Shown piece by piece: positions 1 through 6,097 of a stretch of DNA of 23,307 nucleotides (position 1 is the stretch's first letter; each line of letters begins with the position of its first letter). The notes below the pieces were generated by a model, which was given only the letters and a program-made list of their open reading frames with translations, was not told the origin of the DNA and did not search any database. Origin of the DNA: a virus. The stretch is from the IMG/VR virus record IMGVR_UViG_3300048587_000807, positions 1 to 23,307 of that record, one strand, 5' to 3'. Position numbers and translations under genes: made by a program.

Positions 1-40
1 CTCGCGAAGGCGTTCACCGGTCTCCGGACAGACGCCCAGC

Positions 41-113
<73 letters not shown>

Positions 114-139
114 TTTCTATGCGCATGCAGTATCATGAC

Positions 140-1468
140 TTAGGACACCCTCCTTCCTGAAGCGGTGTCCTTGTCGGCCACTCCTTCCACCCCGGAACCG
201 CTTGAGAACGGAGCGCCGCCTAGCCCTGGCCTAGCCACCCTCGCGCCGAGTCGCGAGATGGCTTCACGCTGTGGATCAAGCGTGATCTTGGTGTAGTGGC
301 GCATCGTGAGCTTCGGATCGGAATGGCGCATGATGCGCTGCGCTACCTGGATGTCGACGCCGGCTGCAGCGAGCGCTGTTCCGAGTGTTGTGCGTAGGCA
401 CTTCCTCTCGAATGACTCGCCGAGCTCGTTCGTGTACCCGTCTTCACCAATCCAAGAGCCTTCCGGATCCTGAGGATTCGGAGTCCCGATGATGCGCGCT
501 GCGCGCAGGTCTTTCTTCCAGGTCCGCTGCGCGACAGGAGCGCCGAAGATCAGGTCGCCCTCATCGTTGCCGACGCCTTCTGGCTTCTTGAACGGCTCCG
601 TCCAGGGCTCCAGGCGCCAGCGTTGCAGGGCCTCAACGGCTCGAGCGTGCAAATGCACTTCCGCCGGACGTCCGTTCTTCGTGTGTGATCCTCGAAGCGT
701 GAGCGTTGGCCGTGAATGGTCGAAGTCGACGTCGCCCCAGCGAATGCGGAGCATCTCGCTCCAGCGAATGCCCGCGTATCCGCCGAGCGCATACATCGCG
801 GCCCTTCGAGGAGGAGCCGCCTCGATCAGCCGATCGAGTTGATCCAGCGTCATTGCGCGCGGAGGGCGCTGTTGATCAGCGTCTTCGTTTGCGCGCTCAA
901 TGAGCGCCGACTGGATCGGGTTGCTCAATGTCAGCCCGTGGGCGGTCGCCCAGCGACAGAAGGCGAGAATCGCGGCGCGGTACGCGTTGAGCGTCCGAGC
1001 CGCCACGCCCCTTGAACGCTCCGATGCCAGCCAGGTGCTGAATGCCGCGGCGTCGGCGTCTCTTAGGGAGTCAACCCTACACGCGCGCGCCCAGGCGTAG
1101 AGGTATCGCCTTGTGTAGTCGCGGTGGCGCTTCGATCGTCCCCTTCCCTCAAGCGTCGCGCTGTATTCCTCGATCAGCTTCGCGATCGGACGCGACTCCT
1201 CCCTCCGAACTTTCAATACGCGCTCATCGACCTCGCCGCGAAAGATCTGGTCCTGCTCACGCTGGCGGTCTGCCAGGAAGAGGGATGCGTCTCGCGCAGT
1301 CGCGCCGGCGCGCTTGTTTCCGAAGGTGATCCACTTCTCCTTACGCCGCCCCCTCGCGTCGGTATGTGCCAGGCGCACCACGACGACGAGCGAATCCCCG
1401 CGCGCGTAGACGTTCTTGTACGCGGTGCGCTGAGTCGAACGCTCGGATCTCGGTTTCTTGCTGCTCAT
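140..1468 (-). CDS. int: Phage integrase, tyrosine recombinase
   Basis: This 442-aa protein catalyses site-specific integration and excision. The N-terminal part (about residues 90-190) is a SAM-like core-binding domain. The catalytic domain shows the first arginine in GIRWSE, a lysine in the beta-hairpin TKNGR, the second arginine in KCLRTT, and the histidine plus tyrosine nucleophile in MRHSDPKLTMRHY. The box that usually reads HxxR here reads KxxR, so one normally conserved histidine seems replaced. The ATG at 1468 lies 2 bases after the stop of the zinc-ribbon frame at 1471, which suggests coupled translation. The gene ends beside the tRNA-Lys, the usual arrangement for a tRNA-targeting prophage. 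The family call is firm; activity is not shown. Confidence 0.95.
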   Translation of the reverse strand: MSSKKPRSERSTQRTAYKNVYARGDSLVVVVRLAHTDARGRRKEKWITFGNKRAGATARDASLFLADRQREQDQIFRGEVDERVLKVRREESRPIAKLIEEYSATLEGRGRSKRHRDYTRRYLYAWARACRVDSLRDADAAAFSTWLASERSRGVAARTLNAYRAAILAFCRWATAHGLTLSNPIQSALIERANEDADQQRPPRAMTLDQLDRLIEAAPPRRAAMYALGGYAGIRWSEMLRIRWGDVDFDHSRPTLTLRGSHTKNGRPAEVHLHARAVEALQRWRLEPWTEPFKKPEGVGNDEGDLIFGAPVAQRTWKKDLRAARIIGTPNPQDPEGSWIGEDGYTNELGESFERKCLRTTLGTALAAAGVDIQVAQRIMRHSDPKLTMRHYTKITLDPQREAISRLGARVARPGLGGAPFSSGSGVEGVADKDTASGRRVS

Positions 1469-1470
1469 CG

Positions 1471-1630
1471 TCAGTCGCCTTCAGCGAATTCCCGGGTCGA
1501 CTTGCTAAATCTGCGCCCACAGTGCTCGCAAATGCCTATTTGGTGGCGCCTTCGCCACTTCCCTGCCCCTGAGATCCACTCCTTGATCAGCTTGAAGAGC
1601 CTGCAACCACATGCCGGGCATCCCGGCTCG
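1471..1630 (-). pseudogene. Zinc-ribbon segment with no visible start (possible second half of the upstream gene)
   Basis: The - strand frame ending at the TGA at 1471 encodes a convincing zinc ribbon: CPACG, about 30 basic residues, then CEHCGRRF. No ATG, GTG or TTG lies in this frame between the ribbon and the region covered by the preceding zinc-ribbon gene. That preceding gene stops at 1631, just where this ribbon begins. The two frames differ by +1, and joined they would give one protein with two tandem zinc ribbons. Explanations are a +1 recoding event at the GGG-TGA junction, a real or sequencing frameshift, or initiation at a non-standard codon. The end placed at 1630 marks only where the upstream gene stops. 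Confidence 0.5.
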
Positions 1631-1816
1631 TCACCCGGACGGCTTGCCTTCCTTTGAGGACTTCTCGACCGTCCAGAATTTGCGTCCGCATCGGTGGCAC
1701 GTTCGCTCCCGCGCGATCGAATTCGGCTGCCGCGCGGTTCGCGTGACTCCGTTGTCGATTTTGCCGCATTTCGGGCAAATGAGCCCGAGTTGGTCTTTGG
1801 CCATGAGTGAGTACAT
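1631..1816 (-). CDS. Small zinc-ribbon protein
   Basis: This is a 61-aa protein, or 57 aa if the ATG at 1804 is used. It carries CPKCG (C14, C17) and CHRCGRKF (C40, C43), the four cysteines of a zinc ribbon, with arginine-rich sequence between them. Phage proteins of this shape (Ogr/Delta-like or NrdR-like ribbons) often bind DNA or RNA polymerase and act in regulation, but no specific target can be named. Neither start has a Shine-Dalgarno sequence, so it may be translated from a leaderless mRNA. Its C-terminal half resembles the zinc-ribbon protein at 21120-21413 (both contain RCGRKF-x-T). It lies upstream of the integrase and may control it. Confidence 0.7.
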   Translation of the reverse strand: MYSLMAKDQLGLICPKCGKIDNGVTRTARQPNSIARERTCHRCGRKFWTVEKSSKEGKPSG

Positions 1817-1842
1817 GATGCAGATTTAGCAGGCATTGTCAA
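1815..1842 (-). promoter_or_regulatory. Candidate sigma-70-like promoter
   Basis: On the - strand a perfect -35 box TTGACA (1842-1837) is followed, after 16 bases, by CATCAT (1820-1815), a 4/6 match to the -10 consensus with the key A2 and T6 present. It sits in a rare AT-richer stretch directly upstream of the zinc-ribbon/integrase genes. A start site near 1808 would give a leaderless or nearly leaderless mRNA beginning at the ATG at 1804. Promoter rules in planctomycetes are less well known, so this is tentative. Confidence 0.35.
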
Positions 1843-2059
1843 GTGGTCTCCGTGCTGTGCGCTAAACAAACTCTGTCTGTCATTGCTACTGATCCCTGTG
1901 GGGTAACGAATCAGTCGCTGGGCGGAGGACCCGCCGCTCGCCCCGCCACCTGCCTCGTTAGGTCATTGTCAGGTATACCGGAATCGGGGGGTAAGCCGGT
2001 GCTTCCCCGGGTCCGGACTCCAGCCGCCCCCGCGCCCCGCGGTCGATGACGATCGTTGT
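1843..2059. other. Intergenic region, no gene seen
   Basis: About 215 bases separate the AlpA-like gene from the zinc-ribbon gene. No frame on either strand looks like a real protein. It holds an 8-base palindrome GGTATACC (1972-1979). The word CATTGTCA occurs at 1964-1971 and again just outside at 1834-1841. Together these could be operator sites for the AlpA-like or zinc-ribbon regulators, but nothing proves it. Confidence 0.4.
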
Positions 2060-2284
2060 TCATTGAGGGCCTATACGCCTTCGCTGTTCGTCCAGCCGGC
2101 GCTTAAAGAGCTCGACGTCGCCCTCGGTCCACATCGGTCTGCGACCGATCCTGATGGGCTTTGGGAACTGGTTTCGGTCGACGAGACGATCGAGAGTGTC
2201 GGTGCTGATGCCGCCGAGAGCTTCGCAAACGGTGCGCTTCGAAATGATGCGTCCTTCCGCCGATGGGTACGCGATCGGCCTCAA
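2060..2284 (-). CDS. AlpA-like helix-turn-helix regulator / excisionase
   Basis: This small MerR/AlpA-type winged-helix protein is expected to bind DNA near the integrase gene and act as excisionase or as activator of integrase expression. The signature runs from IISKRTVCEALG through STDTLDRLV and FPKPIRIGRRPMWTEGDV to a basic end. The proline-lysine-proline wing and the closing W-x-E-x-DV are typical of AlpA proteins. I prefer the TTG at 2284 (74 aa), which overlaps the preceding stop as TTGA and follows a GGGGGTGG stretch; the portal gene here uses the same TTGA arrangement. A GTG at 2323 would give 87 aa and overlap the neighbour by 43 bases. Confidence 0.8.
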   Translation of the reverse strand: MRPIAYPSAEGRIISKRTVCEALGGISTDTLDRLVDRNQFPKPIRIGRRPMWTEGDVELFKRRLDEQRRRIGPQ

Positions 2285-2784
2285 GATGCCACCCCCATCG
2301 TGTTCTGACGGAGTCGAGAGCACTCATCGAGAATGACCACGGCGCGCATTCCCCACGGATGCATCATCGCGCCACGCGCGTCTGCTCCCCGTAGAGTCCC
2401 ATCTCGAACCAACCGCTGCGCCCGCTCCCGCAACGCCTGAGGCGTCATCCGATCGACGACGGCCTCCGCCCTCTCGAGAATCGGATCTTTCGGCGGGAGC
2501 GGCGAAGCACGATGACGCGTGCTGCCCGCGGCGTGATCGAGCGCGTGTTGGCGGCGCCGCCCTGCAATCTCACGGATCTTGACCGGATTGGGTGCCCAGG
2601 GATCTTCTTGCCAAGCCTCTCGAAGGGTCGCGACGACGACCTGATACGAGAAACCCGAGAGCATCTCGAGAAGCGCGTCGAAATGCTCTTCGTTCAACGT
2701 CGCTCGATTCCAGAGTCGTGCGATGCGCTCCGAGACGTCGGCAAGTTGCCGGTTTGTGAGCCCGCGATTACCGTGCTGGTTCAT
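2281..2784 (-). CDS. Helicase-loader-like replication protein
   Basis: This 167-aa protein begins MNQHGNRGLTNRQLADV. The N-terminal half is helical and has the pattern of phage helicase loader/inhibitor proteins (G39P-like): short helices, then a Y-x-x-V-V-x-A-L motif, then a P-x-P-x-x-I motif (NPVKIREIAG). The second half (RAEAVVDRMTPQALRERAQ) is basic and less diagnostic. It lies directly after the O-like replication gene and overlaps it by 17 bases, matching the O-then-loader order in lambdoid phages. The ATG at 2784 has GGAG nine bases upstream; a GTG at 2817 is the alternative. The exact function is inferred mostly from position. Confidence 0.6.
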   Translation of the reverse strand: MNQHGNRGLTNRQLADVSERIARLWNRATLNEEHFDALLEMLSGFSYQVVVATLREAWQEDPWAPNPVKIREIAGRRRQHALDHAAGSTRHRASPLPPKDPILERAEAVVDRMTPQALRERAQRLVRDGTLRGADARGAMMHPWGMRAVVILDECSRLRQNTMGVAS

Positions 2785-3682
2785 GTGCGTTTTCTCCGTT
2801 CTCCAACGTCGCGCCACGACGCTGGAGGACTTTCAGGCGTTCCTGTTCGTTGTGTGCATCTCGCTCTCGCTGACGGCTCGGGAACGGGATCGGCCCATCG
2901 CGCGGCAGTGGTCTTCGTTCTGGCCCGACGTCTCCACCTGCGTCCTGCCTTCGCGTTAGCCAGTTGGTGACGAACTTTCGCCAGTTGCTCTTGTGGGCCT
3001 TCGCCGGATTCGCGAGGAGCCACTCCGTCATCGCGGCAAGTTGTCGATCGACGTCGACGGCGGGATACGCCTTTGCCCAGCGCGCACGGTCTTCGTCCAC
3101 GATCCCCGACCATCCCGCGTCTCGATCCCATCGCATCGCATCGGAAGACTTCGTCCGCTTCGAACGACCACGCGCCGAGACCGAACGCGTCGACGCGCCA
3201 GCGTCGTCGCTTCGAGTCGCGGCTGAAGGTGCGCTAGCACCTTCAGGTTTTCTCGGAGTGGTGTGGGTAAGTGAGGAGGGGAGAGGAGGGGATAAGGATT
3301 TTCCCGGAATGTCCGGGACCGTCCCGGACGCCGTGTCTGCGCTGGCCTTGCTGCGCGCGCGTTCGGCGCGCTTGCGGAGTCTGTCCTGGACCCAGGGGGG
3401 CATGAAGTCCGCCCAGTTGACAAATCGGAGAGTGTTGCCGTCTCGATCGAGATACTCGGCGTCAATGAGGGCAGTGATGAGTTCTTCAGGGTCTCCGGCC
3501 CACTCGACACCGGCGGCGATGTGCCGGGCGAGCTTCCCCTGCAAGGCGCCATCCTCTTCGCCGTGGTCGGCGACAAAGAGCACCAGGAGCGAGACGATCC
3601 CGATAGCGCACGGGCGATCGATCCCCAGCGCCTTCTGGAGCATCGTGACCTTGTAGTCGCGGATGTGTTCAACCCTGAGCAT
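2768..3682 (-). CDS. Replication initiation protein, O/DnaD-like
   Basis: This 304-aa protein has two domains joined by a linker. Residues 1-110 form a winged-helix domain with the common phage replication-initiator pattern: LQKALGIDRPCAIGIVSLLVLF, then GALQGKLARHIA, then ALIDAEYLDRDGNTLRFVNW. Residues about 115-200 are a low-complexity Pro/Ser/Ala linker. The C-terminal part has YPAVDVDRQLAAMTEWLLANP, then KSNWRKFVTNWLTRRQ, typical of DnaD/primosomal C-termini. It should bind the phage origin and recruit the loader encoded next. The ATG at 3682 has GAGGAA upstream. The DNA encoding the linker is rich in palindromes, as in lambda O where the origin lies inside the gene. An in-frame GTG at 3826 would add 48 residues of unremarkable sequence. 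Confidence 0.75.
   Translation of the reverse strand: MLRVEHIRDYKVTMLQKALGIDRPCAIGIVSLLVLFVADHGEEDGALQGKLARHIAAGVEWAGDPEELITALIDAEYLDRDGNTLRFVNWADFMPPWVQDRLRKRAERARSKASADTASGTVPDIPGKSLSPPLPSSLTHTTPRKPEGASAPSAATRSDDAGASTRSVSARGRSKRTKSSDAMRWDRDAGWSGIVDEDRARWAKAYPAVDVDRQLAAMTEWLLANPAKAHKSNWRKFVTNWLTRRQDAGGDVGPERRPLPRDGPIPFPSRQRERDAHNEQERLKVLQRRGATLENGENAHEPAR
3223..3329. repeat. Palindrome-rich candidate replication origin inside the O-like gene
   Basis: Within about 110 bases there are three elements. First is a 10-bp perfect stem CTGAAGGTGC / GCACCTTCAG (3223-3232, 3237-3246) with a GCTA loop. Second is a 20-base pure-purine tract (3273-3292) followed by TAAGGA. Third is a run of alternating 7-mers TCCCGGA, TCCGGGA, TCCCGGA (3302-3308, 3312-3318, 3322-3328) containing the 19-base interrupted palindrome 3311-3329 (GTCCGGGAC-C-GTCCCGGAC). 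All lie in the linker-coding part of the initiator gene, the place where lambda keeps its iterons and its asymmetric purine-rich stretch. The origin role is inferred. Confidence 0.45.
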
Positions 3683-3985
3683 CGAGGGTTCCTCGGTATG
3701 CAAAGCAACCGCGCAGCGCCACTGCGGCGCGTTCGGCGTGCCTTGCTCGGGCTCGTCGTCTGTGAAACCGAATCGCGCCCGCTCGAACGCGATCCGTGAT
3801 TGGCGCGCACCGAGCGCGCCGTGCACTTCTCGAATAGGCCCGCCCCCGCCGGGAGACGGAAGCGGACCCGTTTTGTCGCTCCCCCGCCCGGTTTCACAGA
3901 CGACGCGGGGGGCTTACTCGGATCGGAGATCCCCTTCGATCCGAGAATCGACGTGAGGGCATCCCTGCCCTTCACGCCGCGTGAG
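3683..3985. other. Leader region between capsid-2 and replication genes
   Basis: About 300 bases without a convincing gene. A - strand frame opens with GTG at 3975, ten bases after the capsid-2 stop, but its sequence is basic, proline/serine-rich and runs out of frame through the replication gene, so I do not call it. The region carries a long-range 17-bp inverted repeat. It is a plausible place for a promoter or operator driving the replication genes; no good promoter boxes were recognised. Confidence 0.4.
3754..3905. repeat. 17-bp perfect inverted repeat with 118-base spacer
   Basis: CGTCGTCTGTGAAACCG (3754-3770) is the exact reverse complement of CGGTTTCACAGACGACG (3889-3905). The arms lie upstream of the replication gene start at 3682. 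A 17-base perfect match is unlikely by chance in so short a region. It could be a pair of protein-binding sites that loop DNA, a long-range RNA stem in the leader, or a relic of a local inversion. Confidence 0.7.
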
Positions 3986-6088
3986 TCACTCGCCTGCGGA
4001 TTTCACCGCGCCGCGGTAGTCGTTCTGGGCGACTCCGAAGTCGATGCGCGCGCGCCACTTGTGGGCGAACGTGTTGAGAGACTTATCGCGCTCCTCTTCG
4101 GTGCGAGGCGCGGGGAAGGAGCCGCCTTCAGCGCCGAGCACGAACGGAGGGACCGATTCGGGCTTCGCGATCAGATACCACGCCCTCGCCGAGTTGTTTG
4201 GGTACTTCGGAGACGAAAGCCGCGGCTCAACAACGACCTCCGCGGTGCCTCGCCACGGGTTGCTCGAGCCATTCTGTCCGACGTCAGCGGTCAGCTCGAT
4301 CGACTCCATGAGCTGCCTCGCGTACTGCTCGAGCTCCGGCGGAACGACGAGGAAGCCAGGAACCGCGCCCACGGGCTCGCCAGCCTTGTCGACCTGCGCG
4401 CGCATCATCGCGACGGCTTTGCTGAACGAGTCGATTCCGAGAACGCTCTCGCCTCCCGTCATGAGGTTCTTGTTGCCGGCGCTGAAGAATGCCCCGGTGT
4501 TCTTCATGATGAGAGTGAACCACTCGCGAAGCACGGTCTGCGCTGCGCGGTAGCGCATGTTCATGGCCGCTTCGCCGATGACCTGTCCGGCGTTGCCGCG
4601 GATCATGCGCTCGTCGATCGAGAACAGTTCCGCCCATGTGCGCATCGAGATCTTGCGGCCGCCGATGTCGAGCACGCGGTGCTTGACCTCGCCGCCGAGC
4701 GGGACTTCTTCGAAGCCCTTGTTGTCCTCGGTGTCGAGCATGTTGTGCTCGAAGTAGTCAGAGAGAGACACGATTCTTCCGCGCGTCATCGCGACGACCG
4801 GAGCGACCATCGGCTCCCAACCTTGACGCATGACGATGACGGTCGCCCGGTGGAGGGCTTCACTGAAGCCGCTCAGTGTCGAGAAGCCGGATGCCTCAAT
4901 GCGCCGGGGATCCTGGCCGTTGGACTCGGCGAAGTACCTCGCGGCGTCGTAGATGCTCGGCGTGATTGACGCCACCTGGCGAGAAGCCTGGACGGCTCGG
5001 TTTCCGTACCGCTCGACCGCGGCGGTCTCGGCGCCCATCGCGCGAAGCAGGAGCGACCCGATGATCGGATCTTCGCCTTCTTCGAGATTCGCGCTCGCCG
5101 CAACCCGACGAGGCAAGTCGCCCTCATCGCGATCCTGCGCCGACGCGGAGAGACGAAAGGGTTGCGTTCGTCCGTTCCGAGTCTCGTCAAGCAGGCGCTG
5201 ACGCTCGCTCCGACCGGCGATGTCCGAGACGATCTCGAGAATACTGTCCGTCGCATCGTCGAGAGACGTATCCCCGCGGATGACGCTCGCTCGAATCGTT
5301 CGGATTTGCTGCGATGTACGGTCGTCCGGGTTGAGATGATGGAGCCGAGATGCCTCGATCATGCGATCGAATCGCTCGGTCCGCTCGATGACCGCCTGGG
5401 CCGTGTCGACGTCGCCGACGTCGATGGCGTCGTTGCCTACCGCGATGCCACCGGTCGAGCGCGAAGAATCGTTGATCCTCTTGGGGAATGGCACGGTCGA
5501 ACTTCCTTGTCGTTGTGCCGAGCTCTTTCGCTGAGCAACGGCGATGCGTGTGGTGTGGTCAGCGCCGTTCGCGACGAAAGACGCTTCGTTGAGGACGGAT
5601 TCCTCGGCGATGTACACGGGTCCGGTGAATTCCCGACCGTTCACCGTCGCGCGCTGGCCTTGAGGGAGACGAGTTGCCCGTTTCACTTCGAGACCGACGC
5701 TCGCATTCCACTCGAAGCCGTCGAGTGAAGAATCGACGACCTCGCGCGCATGCTCGTTCGCGCCGCTCACGACCCCGCTTATCTTCAGGCTCCGTCCGTC
5801 ATTCTCGATCAGTGTCGCGTGACCGATGACGCGGTTGAAGTCGTGTTCCCGAAGAACAGGGATCTTCTCTCTGAGCGGTTTGACGCCTCTCAGGTCGACA
5901 ACGACAGGAAGATCCCAGCCGATGATTCGCATCGGCCCGCCGTTGTAGGCGACCATGTGAAACTTCCGACGTCGACGCTCGCTTTCGCGGCTCGCCGCGA
6001 TCATCGAGACAGGCTCGCTCTCGCCGATTCGGAGCGACGAGCGATGCGCGTTCGCGTTGATGGGTTGCGAGATGTTCGGAAGTATCAT
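3986..6088 (-). CDS. Prohead protease / major capsid protein fusion (second copy)
   Basis: This 700-aa protein has two joined parts. Residues about 40-200 are a prohead protease of the herpesvirus-assemblin/S78-like kind: FHMVAYNGGPMR, the probable catalytic histidine in LREHDFNRVIGH (H82), and the probable catalytic serine in WNASVGL (S130). The middle is a helical delta/scaffold-like region. Residues about 400-700 are the capsid fold, with SGFSTLSGF, NKNLMTGGESVLGID, QVDKAGEP and a final RIDFGV. All blocks are matched in the fusion at 16912-19221. The ATG at 6088 has TGAGGAA upstream, overlapping the tape-measure stop, so it is coupled to the late operon. A capsid gene after the tape measure is out of place. 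It may be a second shell subunit, a leftover from recombination, or part of a satellite-like module. Its DNA is less GC-rich than the late genes. Confidence 0.85.
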   Translation of the reverse strand: MILPNISQPINANAHRSSLRIGESEPVSMIAASRESERRRRKFHMVAYNGGPMRIIGWDLPVVVDLRGVKPLREKIPVLREHDFNRVIGHATLIENDGRSLKISGVVSGANEHAREVVDSSLDGFEWNASVGLEVKRATRLPQGQRATVNGREFTGPVYIAEESVLNEASFVANGADHTTRIAVAQRKSSAQRQGSSTVPFPKRINDSSRSTGGIAVGNDAIDVGDVDTAQAVIERTERFDRMIEASRLHHLNPDDRTSQQIRTIRASVIRGDTSLDDATDSILEIVSDIAGRSERQRLLDETRNGRTQPFRLSASAQDRDEGDLPRRVAASANLEEGEDPIIGSLLLRAMGAETAAVERYGNRAVQASRQVASITPSIYDAARYFAESNGQDPRRIEASGFSTLSGFSEALHRATVIVMRQGWEPMVAPVVAMTRGRIVSLSDYFEHNMLDTEDNKGFEEVPLGGEVKHRVLDIGGRKISMRTWAELFSIDERMIRGNAGQVIGEAAMNMRYRAAQTVLREWFTLIMKNTGAFFSAGNKNLMTGGESVLGIDSFSKAVAMMRAQVDKAGEPVGAVPGFLVVPPELEQYARQLMESIELTADVGQNGSSNPWRGTAEVVVEPRLSSPKYPNNSARAWYLIAKPESVPPFVLGAEGGSFPAPRTEEERDKSLNTFAHKWRARIDFGVAQNDYRGAVKSAGE

Positions 6089-6097
6089 GAGTGTTCC

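Noticed and set aside
1843-2049. 68-aa + strand frame
   Set aside because: Pro/Arg-rich, no ribosome-binding site and no motif; treated as intergenic.
3223-3250. Rho-independent terminator on the + strand (stem followed by GGTTTTCT)
   Set aside because: No + strand gene precedes it and it lies inside the - strand initiator gene; it fits better as part of the palindrome cluster.
3028-3975. 315-aa - strand frame starting with GTG at 3975
   Set aside because: It runs out of frame through the replication gene and is Ser/Arg/Pro-rich; only its first 60 codons lie in free DNA and they show no motif.
3800-4969. 389-aa + strand frame over capsid-2
   Set aside because: Mostly the complement of the capsid fusion; no recognisable motif and no ribosome-binding site.
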